From NCBI RefSeq assembly GCF_002723835.1, contig NZ_BEWG01000068.1:1-64000 (forward strand): a DNA stretch of 64,000 nucleotides, read 5' to 3'. The DNA is from Mycobacterium sp. shizuoka-1. Lineage in GTDB: Bacteria > Actinomycetota > Actinomycetes > Mycobacteriales > Mycobacteriaceae. The notes beneath the pieces are model-generated. The model was given only the letters and a program-made list of their open reading frames with translations, was not told the origin of the DNA and did not search any database. The translations under genes and the position numbers were made by a program. Positions 17,600-25,655 of this stretch are shown here, one piece after another; the stretch's first letter is position 1; every line of letters begins with the position of its first letter.

Positions 17600-18187
17600 G
17601 TGACCGACCCCCGCGCCAGTGACGAGGACCTCACCGCGAAGGCCCGCATTCGCAACGCCGCGCTCGACCTCTACGCCGAGCGCGGCGAGGATCGCGTCTC
17701 GATGCGCGCCGTCGCCGCCGCCGCCGGGGTCGCCGTGGGATTGGTGCAGCACCACTTCAAGACCAAGGACGGGCTACGCGTCGCCGTCGAGCAACTGGTC
17801 GTCGACTATTACGCTCTGGCGATCGCCTCTGTGCCGGACGAGGGCGCCCCAGCGCAGGTCGCCGCCGCTCGAGACGAGGCGGTGCGGCACATGCTCGCGA
17901 CGCATCCGACGGTGGTGAACTACATCCGGCGCGCTGTGCTCGATCCGCAGGGAAAGAGCGAGTTACTCGAGCGGCTGACCGACCTGAGTCGCAGAGAGAT
18001 CTCCAAACTCCGCTATTCGGGCAAGACCTCGACACGGCGATCCGAGTCCTCACAGGTCATCGGGCTGATGGTTCGTCAGCTGGGGCAGCTGCTCATGCAG
18101 CCGATGATCGATGACATGTGTGACTTCCTCGACCGGACGGGCGTGCCGCACAGCGACAAACTGACGCTCTCCGTGACCGTAATCTAG
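17600..18187 (+). CDS. TetR-family regulator of the transposon operon
   Basis: A 195-residue TetR-family regulator. The N-terminal HTH reads 'RIRNAALDLYAERGEDRVSM', then 'RAVAAAAGVAVGLVQHHFKT' and 'KDGLRVAVEQLV', followed by a helical ligand domain. GTG start at 17600, 8 bp after 'aggaggc'. It is divergent from the catabolic operon with a 16-bp palindrome between them, so it is the obvious candidate repressor, possibly released by an acyl-CoA intermediate (inference). Confidence 0.9.
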   Translation: MTDPRASDEDLTAKARIRNAALDLYAERGEDRVSMRAVAAAAGVAVGLVQHHFKTKDGLRVAVEQLVVDYYALAIASVPDEGAPAQVAAARDEAVRHMLATHPTVVNYIRRAVLDPQGKSELLERLTDLSRREISKLRYSGKTSTRRSESSQVIGLMVRQLGQLLMQPMIDDMCDFLDRTGVPHSDKLTLSVTVI

Positions 18188-18313
18188 CGGTAGTTTGTTG
18201 GGTCAGGTCGGAGGTAGAGGTGCAGGCCGTGGCCTGTTTCGCGGCTCAGGAGAGACTTCCGCCGACATGCGTCGTCAGGTCCTGAGCGGTCATCCGCCAC
18301 CCTTCGACTCGCG

Positions 18314-21300
18314 CTACTCGTCGTCGTCGGCGTCCGGGTCGCGCAGCGGTCGGTGAACTCCGCTGGGGTCGGGCAGGTGGAAGCTGTAGTGCCCGTCGAT
18401 GCCGATGTGGGCGCGCACGAACGCCGACAATCGCTCGACATCGGTGTCGAGCACCGGGTATCCGCCGGCTCGCAGCGCGGCGAGGGCGCGGTTCTCGTAG
18501 ACGGTGTTCCACACGACGACGCAATTGAGCACCAATCCCAGCGCCGAGAGCTGGTCTTCCATGCCCTCGTAGTAGGCGCGGGTCATCTCGCCCTTGCGGC
18601 CGTGATAGATCGTGCGCGCCAGGTCGTGACGACCCTCGACGAGATTGGACTGGGCCTTGCCCTCGCGCCGGTAAGGTTCGTCGTCGGCCAGGCGCAGGAT
18701 GTGCAGGGTCTTGAAGATCCGCCCGAAATGGGCGATGGCCTGGCCCAACGCGGTCGGCTGCCCGTCGCGGGAGATCATCCTGGTGACCTCGTGCGCCGAC
18801 ACCTCACCGGAGTGGATCGACACCGCGATCCGGCACATGTCCTCCCAGTGCGCGGCGATCTTGGCGGTGTCGATCACCCCGCGCGCCGCCTTGTCCAGCG
18901 GCCCGTAGTCGGCTCGGGCGTCGATGCGCCACAACCGCTGATCGGGCAGGTTCGCCAGCTGCGGCCGGTACTGGCGGCCGATCAGATGCAGCAGTCCGAA
19001 CACGATGTCGGAATACGACCCGGTGTCGGTGATGATGACCTCCGGAATCCGCCCGCCGTGCTGGGACACGATCACGTCGATGGTGTGCAGCGAATCGCGA
19101 GGTGTTCCGCGCAGCACCTTGCCTGCCAGCCCGGCGGACTGGTCGTTGAGCATGTTCAACCAGGTGATGCCCAGTTTCCGGCCGAAGTACTTCGGGTTCG
19201 GGCGGGCGTTATGGGTGCGCACGGGCACCACGAACCGCATCCCGTCCACCGAGGCGACCAGCCCGCCGCCCCACGCTTGGGCCAGGGGGATGTCGGCCTG
19301 GGCGTCGACCAGCACGGCGTTGGCCGCCTCGATGGTCTCGGCCCGCACGTAGCACTGGTCGACGTGCAGCAGCCGATCCCTGGTCAGGGCGTCGACACCA
19401 GGCGTTGTCACCGGTTTGAACCCGACGTTCATCGCATAGGAACAGAGCACGGCCGCCACCGACAAGCCGAGGTCGGCGACGCGGGCCTCGTTGCCCGAGG
19501 TGTGGGTGAACGCCTCGGTGAAACCGGGATGCCAGCTCATCACCTCCGTGACCAGTTCCGGCAGGTCCACACGCGGGATCATCGCCTCCACCCGGCGGCG
19601 CAGGTCGACCAGCGACGCGGGCTCGGCCTTGGCGTCCAGCGCGGCGACGTGCAGTTTGCCGTCGGCGTCGATGCTGGCTGGGGTGTCCTCGCCCAGCCGT
19701 GCGGCCAACTCCCGATAAGCGGTCTCCAACGCCGTCGCGTGATCGGTCAGCAGCTGCGTCGGCGCGGCGGGCAGGCCCAGCGCGTTCATGCCGGCGTCAC
19801 GCGCAGCCTCCCAGGCTTCGCCTGCCAGCAGGTGCGCCCGCGGGTCGCGCCACCGCGACGAACGCACCGCGAAGATGCTGCGGTGCTTGAGGTGTCGGTG
19901 GAACTGTTCCAACACGCAGATCGTGTAGGAGTTCCGGTCGACGGTGCCCTCCGGTCGGCCCGGCGTGTAGATCAAGCGCTTCCACGCGCCGACGATCAAG
20001 TCGTGGTCGACCTTGCGGGCGTCCAGCAGGTTTGCCGGGATCTTGCCCGACGACCTGGATGTCAGCAGCTCGGCGAGGGTCTTCATTGCCGCCAGGACGG
20101 CGGCGCCGTCACTGGTCGCGCCGAACTCGATCGTGTCCATCAGCATCGACAGGAACGGGCGGACCGTGGCGAACTTGCCGGCCAACTCGATCAACCGCTG
20201 CCCATCCAGCTCCGCGTCGTCGGCGGGCACCAGCTCGTCGACCGCCTGGACCGCGTGCCGCAACTCGGCCCGGGTGACGGTCTTCTCGATCATGTCCAAC
20301 ACCACGCCCAGCCCGACGTCCTGGTTGACCTCGACCATCTCCAGCAGCACCTTCACCGCTGCCGCGAGCTTGCCTGCGTTGCGTGACACCCTCGGATAGC
20401 GACGCAGCTTCTCCTCGCGAGACTCCCGCTCGGCCTTGGACAGAAGCTTCGTCGTCATCAACATGTCGAAGGTCTCCAACACGTCGTCGACCGCCCGCGC
20501 GCTCAACACAACGACCGTCGCGGCCAGCACCGCCAAGCGCTGCTCACGCGTGGGCAGCCGCCGCAGCGCGGCGGCCTTGCTCGCCAACCCGTAGGTCGCC
20601 AACCCCGTCAACCGACGCGGCGGGATCGCCCTCACGTCGATGCTGTCCACCCCGACCGCTTGCAGGTCGACAACCCTGCGCAGCGCCGCGAGCATCCCCT
20701 TCGACGACGCCTTGAACACGCCCTTGCGCAGCCGCTCCAGCTCGCTGACCTTCTGCCCGCCCTCCGCAGGAACCTCCAGCAGCCGCAACAAGGCAGACGC
20801 GGACTCCGAGGTCAGCTGCTCGCCGAGCTGGCGCCACAACCGGGCGTCCGCCGCGTTGCGGCCGTCGCCGATCAGCCGCTCCAACGTGGTGATCCCCGGC
20901 AGCAGCGCCTGACGCTTCCGCAGCCATGTCACTGCGTCGCCGAAGATCGCCTTCGGTCCGTCGCCGGTCATCCACGCCTGGTCGACGATCCACGACGTGA
21001 GCTCCGACTCCATCTCGCCGAACGGCTTGAGTCCGTACACCTGCTGGATTTCCCAGGCGTGTTCGAGCTTGGTCTTCTCCCGATCGGTGTACCGCTTCAC
21101 CATCGACGGATCGGAGATCTCCAACTGCTCGGCCAGATACTCGATCAACGCGGGCGGGACATCCAGCGGATCAGCCAGGAACATTCCCAGGTGACGCACC
21201 GTCACCACCTGCACCGCGAACCCCAGACGGTTGTAGTCGCGCCGCCGCGCAGCGATCAGCCGCCGGTCCTCGTCATCCAAGTAGCAGTAACGCTCCAGCT

Positions 21301-21349
21301 CCTGCCGAGACAACGCACCGAACCGGCCATAGCCGCCCTCATCAGTCAC
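18314..21349 (-). CDS. tnpA: Tn3-family transposase TnpA
   Basis: A 1011-residue replicative transposase, full length for the family. N-terminal 'LSRQELERYCYLDDEDRRLI' and 'RRDYNRLGFAVQVVTVRHLG' are the characteristic opening. In the C-terminal DDE domain, Asp is seen in 'GGGLVASVDGMRFVVPVRTH' and 'EVIITDTGSYSDIVFGLLHL', and Glu in 'AQSNLVEGRHDLARTIYHGR'. 'VLNCVVVWNTVYENRALAAL' is another conserved block. It ends 46 bp inside the right inverted repeat and would act on both 39-bp ends. No frameshift or stop is seen, so it may be active. Confidence 0.95.
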   Translation of the reverse strand: MTDEGGYGRFGALSRQELERYCYLDDEDRRLIAARRRDYNRLGFAVQVVTVRHLGMFLADPLDVPPALIEYLAEQLEISDPSMVKRYTDREKTKLEHAWEIQQVYGLKPFGEMESELTSWIVDQAWMTGDGPKAIFGDAVTWLRKRQALLPGITTLERLIGDGRNAADARLWRQLGEQLTSESASALLRLLEVPAEGGQKVSELERLRKGVFKASSKGMLAALRRVVDLQAVGVDSIDVRAIPPRRLTGLATYGLASKAAALRRLPTREQRLAVLAATVVVLSARAVDDVLETFDMLMTTKLLSKAERESREEKLRRYPRVSRNAGKLAAAVKVLLEMVEVNQDVGLGVVLDMIEKTVTRAELRHAVQAVDELVPADDAELDGQRLIELAGKFATVRPFLSMLMDTIEFGATSDGAAVLAAMKTLAELLTSRSSGKIPANLLDARKVDHDLIVGAWKRLIYTPGRPEGTVDRNSYTICVLEQFHRHLKHRSIFAVRSSRWRDPRAHLLAGEAWEAARDAGMNALGLPAAPTQLLTDHATALETAYRELAARLGEDTPASIDADGKLHVAALDAKAEPASLVDLRRRVEAMIPRVDLPELVTEVMSWHPGFTEAFTHTSGNEARVADLGLSVAAVLCSYAMNVGFKPVTTPGVDALTRDRLLHVDQCYVRAETIEAANAVLVDAQADIPLAQAWGGGLVASVDGMRFVVPVRTHNARPNPKYFGRKLGITWLNMLNDQSAGLAGKVLRGTPRDSLHTIDVIVSQHGGRIPEVIITDTGSYSDIVFGLLHLIGRQYRPQLANLPDQRLWRIDARADYGPLDKAARGVIDTAKIAAHWEDMCRIAVSIHSGEVSAHEVTRMISRDGQPTALGQAIAHFGRIFKTLHILRLADDEPYRREGKAQSNLVEGRHDLARTIYHGRKGEMTRAYYEGMEDQLSALGLVLNCVVVWNTVYENRALAALRAGGYPVLDTDVERLSAFVRAHIGIDGHYSFHLPDPSGVHRPLRDPDADDDE

Positions 21350-21394
21350 GACGACATGAAATCACCTACAGCGCAAGGTCGCTCGGCGATTGCC

Positions 21395-21433
21395 CCTTAG
21401 CGCCGGATTTCGTCAATCTGCTCCCCGACCCCC
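21395..21433 (-). repeat. Tn3-family right inverted repeat (IRR)
   Basis: 39-bp repeat whose complement matches 9322-9360 at 37 positions. It is followed directly by the target duplication 'ttctt' (21434-21438). Confidence 0.95.
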
Positions 21434-21631
21434 TTCTTCGACGCGTAGCGAAAGCTGTTGCGCAACAGGTGCACCGTGCAGGCCTGCACAATAGTGGCCG
21501 GCCACACCTCACCCACCACGTCGGGTAGGCCCTTGAGCCCGTCGCAGACCAGGAAGAACACGTCGGTGTGTCACGGACACGGTGATGCCCCGGTCGCGCA
21601 GGTCGGTCAACACCGCGAACCAAATCTTCGC
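21434..21631 (-). pseudogene. IS256-family transposase, middle piece
   Basis: Read leftward it gives 'AKIWFAVLTDLRDRG', then after a small frameshift 'TDVFFLVCDGLKGLPDVVGE' and 'VWPATIVQACTVHLLRNSFR' ending 'YASKK', where the Tn3-family transposon enters. The Asp in 'VCDGLKG' is a catalytic residue of the family. The right edge at 21631 is the junction with the recombinase element. Confidence 0.85.
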
Positions 21632-21637
21632 CAAAGC

Positions 21638-21661
21638 GCACGGGTTCGCGCGAACCTGTGC
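21638..21661. repeat. Dyad at left end of recombinase element
   Basis: Arms 'gcacgggttcg' (21638-21648) and 'cgaacctgtgc' (21651-21661) match at 10 of 11 positions around a 2-bp centre. A half-site of the same type, 'cgaacatgtgc', occurs near the right end (24782-24792). This looks like a tyrosine-recombinase crossover site. Confidence 0.5.
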
Positions 21662-21680
21662 GAGGTGGCGCCTGAATTTG

Positions 21681-23284
21681 TCACGGGTTCGGCAGCCGGG
21701 CGGTGTCGACGTGGTCGGCGAGGTAGGCGATGACGCCCTCGTTGGTCATGCCGTAGATGTCGGCGACAAGTTTGGGGTCGACGGTGCCGACGAGGTCGAC
21801 CAGGCGAGTGGAGCGCAGGATGCGCGGTTGGATGCCGACGGCGCGCAGGGTGTTCTTGACGTAGCTGTCGGAGGCCGCTGCACGGGTGGCCTTGGTCTGC
21901 ATCGTGATCAGCACGTGGGAGTTGTTGCTGCCCAGTTTCTTACGATGGTCAAGGCAGCGTTGCAGTGCGGTCCAGGTCCACGGGTCCAGCGGTGTCGGTT
22001 GTGGGCGCCGCCCGAGCCGGATGCGGCGTGACTCGTGGTCGATGTCGTCGTCGGTGAGGTGCTTCAGTTCCTGGGTGGTGGTGCCGTGCAGCAGGGCGGC
22101 CAGTCCGACGAGCGCCTCGTGCGGGTGCACGTCGGGGTCGGTGCTCCATCGCCGGAACAGCTCGCGCTGGCGGTCGGCGGGCAGGGTTGGGCCGTGGAAT
22201 GCCACGGTGCTTTCACTGCTGCGGTGGGGTCGATAAGGATGAGCCGGCGTCGCCGGGCGTAGCGACAGAACTGGCGTAGCCCGGCCAGGTAGGAGGCGCG
22301 TCGGCCGGGATGAGCGTGCAGGAACGCCTCGATATCGCCGACATCGACAGTGGCCCAGTCGGTTTTGCGGCGGCGGGCGGTCAGGAACTGCGTGAAGTCA
22401 CGCATCGCGGTGAGCCGGGCCTCGAGCGTGGCATGCCCGCGGGGGTGGGTGCCGGCGCGGCGGGCACGGTCACGACTCCTGACGAGGTGCTCGGCGAATC
22501 CGGCCACCGCGTCGCGCAGCGGTTCGGGCACCGCGGCGATGCGGGACCGGCGTCGGGCGGCGGCGCGGCGTTCGTCGCGATCGGGCGGCAGCGCCAGCTT
22601 GTTCGCGGTGAGGAAGTCTTCCAGAGCCCGCGCCAGCGGCACGTCGGCGGCGACGACCTCCAGCAGCGCCTGCGCGTGCGCTGGATGATCGTCGACCAGG
22701 TGCTTGCCGAGTCGGGTGAGCATGGCGCAGGCCCGGCTGGGATGGTGGCGGCCGACCAGGTAGGCGGCGAAGTCGCCGAGCCAGTCGGGTGGATCATCCA
22801 GTGTTGCAGCGAGATTGGCGGCACAGACCGTGATCCGGTGCGGCGAGCGCGCCCAGCAGGACCGGCACCGCCCGGCACCGGCGAGCCGGGTGACCTGCCC
22901 GCAGTCGACGCAGGCCGCGTCCGGATTCGGGGGCCGGCCCGGGCGTGAACACGGCCCGCACCAACCAGTCGCCGATCGCAGGATCCTGCGTTGCCCGCAC
23001 CGCGGGCACTCGACCCGGTTGGCGTCCAAACGTTGTCGTCGGACACATTCCTTGCAGAGGTCGCGGTCGACGAACAGCACCGGCGCACCGCAGAGCCGGC
23101 AGGTGCGGGAGCAGCGCACGCAGCGGCCGGCGTCGGCCTGCAGGACCCGGTCGATACCGCACCGCGGGCAGCGATGCTTGACCGGCGCGTGTGTGCGCGC
23201 CCAGTGGCACCGTGCGCACAGGTCGCGGTCGGGTTTGCCGACCGCTCGCCCGCACCGCCGACAGTCCCGGATCCGTCGGGTCAT
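21681..23284 (-). pseudogene. Zinc-ribbon tyrosine recombinase, frameshifted
   Basis: A ~530-residue protein interrupted once. The N-terminal third has many Cys pairs typical of stacked zinc ribbons ('CRRCGRAV', 'CARCHWAR', 'CPRCGIDR', 'CVRCSRTCRLCGAP', 'CPRCGQRR', 'CVDCGQVTR'). A core-binding domain follows ('MRDFTQFLTARRRKTDWATV', 'LRQFCRYARRRRLILIDPTA'). Near 22200 the frame shifts to 'AFHGPTLPADRQRELFRRWS' and on to the C-terminal integrase fold. There the usual catalytic Arg ('GTTTQEL') and second His ('IYGMTNE') are replaced, so this partner was probably never fully catalytic. It starts 2 bp after the XRE stop. Confidence 0.75.
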
Positions 23285-23286
23285 CC

Positions 23287-23610
23287 TCAGATCGGCGGCA
23301 TCGACCGGCCCCGCCGCGACCCGTGCGCGTCGTTGACCGCGACCGTCGCCTGCTTCAGCGAAATCGGTTGTGCGACAGGGGCGGTATCGACGTCGAACAG
23401 GTCATCGGGCGTGCATTCCAGGGCGGTGCACAACGCGATCAGGGTGGACAGCTTGATCTGGCTGGGCTGTTTGGTGAACAACGCCGACACCGACGCCGAG
23501 GACAGCTCCAATCCGGCCTTCGCCGCGAGCAGCCGTTGCAGCTGCGCGCCGGTCCACACCTCCCGCTGGGCGGCCGCCATCCGCAGTTTCCACCTGATCT
23601 GCATGCTCAC
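23287..23610 (-). CDS. XRE-family HTH protein of recombinase element
   Basis: 107 residues with a Cro/C1-type helix-turn-helix: 'GAQLQRLLAAKAGLELSSAS' and 'VSALFTKQPSQIKLSTLIAL', ending 'CTALECTPDDLFDVD'. It is overlapped by 4 bp with the upstream integrase and followed after 2 bp by the zinc-ribbon recombinase, so all three are one transcription unit. Likely regulates the element or helps direct recombination (inference). Confidence 0.82.
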   Translation of the reverse strand: MSMQIRWKLRMAAAQREVWTGAQLQRLLAAKAGLELSSASVSALFTKQPSQIKLSTLIALCTALECTPDDLFDVDTAPVAQPISLKQATVAVNDAHGSRRGRSMPPI

Positions 23611-24677
23611 TCCCCTCCGGTCAACTCACTCAGCGTCGCCGAGATCGCACGCTGGTAGGCGTCTTCGATGAACGTTTCCGACGGACGCACGTACCGCATG
23701 GTCGAAGCGACCGTCCAATGACCTAAAAGCTGTTGGATGGCAACAAGATCCACGCCCCGCTCATAGTTGTGAGTCGCGCAGGCCCGGCGCATCCCATGCG
23801 GGCTGAACCACTCGGATTCAGGCCGTCCTTCCACGCCCATCAAATGCCGCAACCGGTTGCGGATCGTGGCCGCAGCCATCCGGCCGCCGGACTCATCACA
23901 CAGCAGCACCGGACTATCTGGGAACCGGCCGCGCACGTCGGCGAGATACCAGCGCACCACCAGATCCAGCCCGTCCAGCATCGGCACCCAGCGCGGTCGG
24001 GGCCCGGATCCCTTGGCGCCCTTGCCGAACCGCACGTGCAGCTTGCCAAACGGGCCGCGCCCCAAGTGCATATCGGAGCCGTCGAGCATCACGACCTCTT
24101 CCGACCTCAACCCGGCGTGATACAACGTGCGGAACAGCGCGTAGTCCCGCGCGGCCGGCGCGTACTTGCGGGCGGTCGCGATCCGACCCTTGAGGAACTC
24201 GAAGAACGCAGCCACCCGCTCCGGCGTCGGCGGCACCTGCGCGGTCGGCGAGTCATCGCTGACGTGGCGAGCGGCGTTGAACTCGTCGAGCGGACACGCC
24301 AGCCGCACCCCGAACGCCGCCTCGATCTCGGCCGCCTTGCGGACCTCAAGGAACCGGTGAAAGCCCTTGAACACCTGCAGGTAGTTCCGCCGCGTCGATA
24401 CCGCGCGACCCAAGCTGGCCAGCTCGCCCACCACCCGGTCGACGTCCTCGGCGCTCACCTCCCATGCCGGTCGTCCCAGCGCCGCCAGCATCCGCTCCAG
24501 CACCCCGACGTCGTTGGCGATCGTCGATTCGGCGAACCCCCGCGCGGTCCACGACGCCACGAACGCCTCCACGCATTCGGCCTGGAACCGCCGCGGATCC
24601 CGGGTCTCAACGACCGGCGCGACCTCGCCCGTGATCACCCGCAGCCGCCGGTCGCCCACCGCACACCTTCCTCGCAC
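23607..24677 (-). CDS. Tyrosine recombinase (catalytic member of the element)
   Basis: A 356-residue site-specific recombinase. The N-terminal core-binding domain is 'VEAFVASWTARGFAESTIAN'. All catalytic residues are visible: Arg in 'YHAGLRSEEVVMLDG', a downstream Lys region 'RFGKGAKGSGPRPRWVPML', His-x-x-Arg in 'SPHGMRRACATHNYERG', His in 'QQLLGHWTVASTMRYVRPSE' and Tyr in the same stretch. First gene of the element's operon and the probable integrase. Confidence 0.92.
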   Translation of the reverse strand: MRGRCAVGDRRLRVITGEVAPVVETRDPRRFQAECVEAFVASWTARGFAESTIANDVGVLERMLAALGRPAWEVSAEDVDRVVGELASLGRAVSTRRNYLQVFKGFHRFLEVRKAAEIEAAFGVRLACPLDEFNAARHVSDDSPTAQVPPTPERVAAFFEFLKGRIATARKYAPAARDYALFRTLYHAGLRSEEVVMLDGSDMHLGRGPFGKLHVRFGKGAKGSGPRPRWVPMLDGLDLVVRWYLADVRGRFPDSPVLLCDESGGRMAAATIRNRLRHLMGVEGRPESEWFSPHGMRRACATHNYERGVDLVAIQQLLGHWTVASTMRYVRPSETFIEDAYQRAISATLSELTGGE

Positions 24678-24802
24678 CGGAAGTTTCTAGGCGGCACCTT
24701 AACTCGCTGGCCTACACCTTGGAGATCAGCGACACGCGAATAGACCGGAAACCCTCAGGCAGCAGCACGAATCCGGGGAAACGAACATGTGCTCGTTCCA
24801 TA

Positions 24803-25457
24803 TGATTCCCCGGCGCCGTCGCCGGCCCACAACCCCAGCACATCCTTGTGCCCGGCCAGATCCACCCCTATCGCGGCATAGAACGGCCGATTGGCCACCT
24901 GCCCGTCGCGGACCTTCACACTCAAGGCATCGATGAAGACCGCGGCATAGATCGGCTCCAACGGGCGTGACACCCAATCGGCCATGTCGGCGATGATCTT
25001 GTCGGTGATCCGACTGATCGTGTCCGGAGATCTTGGCCTCATAGAGCTCGTCGAAGTGAGCAGCGATTTCCCCGGTGGTTAATCCCTTGGCATACAACGA
25101 CAACACAATCTCATCGACACGAGTCAACCGCCGCTGATGCTTGCGCACGATCTGCGGATCGAAGCTGCCGGCGCGATCACGGGGCACCTGGATTTCGATT
25201 TCACCCACGGTATCGGTGAGCACGGTTTTCGTGCGGGTGCCGTTGCGGGAGTTGCCCCCGTTGCGTCCGACCGGATCGTGCTTGTCATAGCCCAGGTGAT
25301 CAGAGAGCTCTTCTTCGAGCGCGGTCTCCACCACGGTCTTGGTCAACGCCTTGAGCACCCCATCGGCGGTGTCGGCGAACGAGACCCCGCGGGCCTGGGC
25401 AGCGCGCACCAGTTCCCGGGCGGTCGCCAACTCCTCCGGTGTCGGAGAGCTGGCCAT
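24803..25457 (-). pseudogene. IS256-family transposase, N-terminal piece
   Basis: N-terminal part of the split transposase: 'MASSPTPEELATARELVRAA', 'VVETALEEELSDHLGYDKHD', 'NGTRTKTVLTDTVGEIEIQV', 'RRLTRVDEIVLSLYAKGLTT'. After a 1-base frameshift near 25035 it continues 'SPDTISRITDKIIADMADWV', 'AVFIDALSVKVRDGQVANRP' (first catalytic Asp) and 'GLWAGDGAGES', where the recombinase element begins. Start at 25457. Confidence 0.85.
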
Positions 25458-25594
25458 CAACACATCATCGTTGGTATCGGCTGCTGCTGTCACAGCCCAA
25501 TGGTTTCGGTCATCATGGACCCTTCCCGCCAAGCTCACGCCCGGCGTGTCGGACCACTTACACCGAAATTCTGAAAGTCCCGCGCCCCGAGGTT

Positions 25595-25651
25595 CTGTCA
25601 AGTTAACGGTGTAACGGGTTGCCGTAGTGTTACTTTCGACCTTGGGGTTAG
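25595..25651 (+). repeat. Orphan IS256-type end
   Basis: 57 bp starting 'ctgtcaagttaacggtgtaa' closely match the left end of the split IS256 element (8863-8919) in the same orientation, including 'gtagtgttactttcg' and 'ggggtta'. No transposase follows; the next gene is unrelated. It is the end of a second, otherwise lost copy. Confidence 0.7.
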
Positions 25652-25655
25652 TAGT

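Larger units (their letters stand above)
9322..21433. mobile_element. Tn3-family transposon carrying a beta-oxidation operon (12,112 bp)
   Basis: Bounded by inverted repeats 9322-9360 and 21395-21433 (37 of 39 positions identical, outermost bases ggggg...). These are flanked by the 5-bp direct repeat 'ttctt' at 9317-9321 and 21434-21438, the classic Tn3-family signature. Content from the left: palindromic resolution site, TnpI-like tyrosine recombinase gene with one nonsense codon, seven-gene catabolic operon on the minus strand, divergent TetR gene, and a full-length Tn3 TnpA. Deleting the transposon and one copy of the repeat restores the reading frame of the IS256 transposase it entered. 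This fixes the ends to the base. Confidence 0.95.
21632..24802 (-). mobile_element. Three-gene recombinase element (integrase, XRE, zinc-ribbon integrase)
   Basis: Inserted in the IS256 transposase between codons for GES and AKIW; removing 21632-24802 restores the frame. It holds three tightly packed minus-strand genes: a 356-residue tyrosine recombinase, a small XRE protein and a zinc-ribbon-rich recombinase, the last frameshifted. The ends share 'gcac-nn-gttcg' in inverted orientation. The layout recalls Tn554-type and RIT (recombinase in trio) elements, but the XRE middle gene differs from both. A decayed second copy of the central part lies at 49229-49415. Confidence 0.75.
8862..25580 (-). 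mobile_element. IS256-family element split by two later insertions
   Basis: The left end begins 'actgtcaagttaacggtgta' at 8862. The right end (complement of 25554-25578) matches it at about 17 of 25 positions. A near-duplicate 'cgcgcccgag' (8852-8861) and 'cgcgccccgag' (25581-25591) flank the element and may be a mutated target duplication. The transposase, read leftward, lies in three pieces: 25457-24803, 21631-21434 and 9321-8897. The gaps are filled by the recombinase element 21632-24802 and the Tn3-family transposon 9322-21433. Removing both restores 'GES-AKIW' and 'YASKK-DWAAIAKDLK'. The copy also has frameshifts of its own. Confidence 0.85.

Noticed and set aside
18353..20386. 677-codon open frame on the plus strand
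   Set aside because: It is antisense to the Tn3 TnpA gene, has the low-complexity look of GC-rich shadow frames and no family resemblance.
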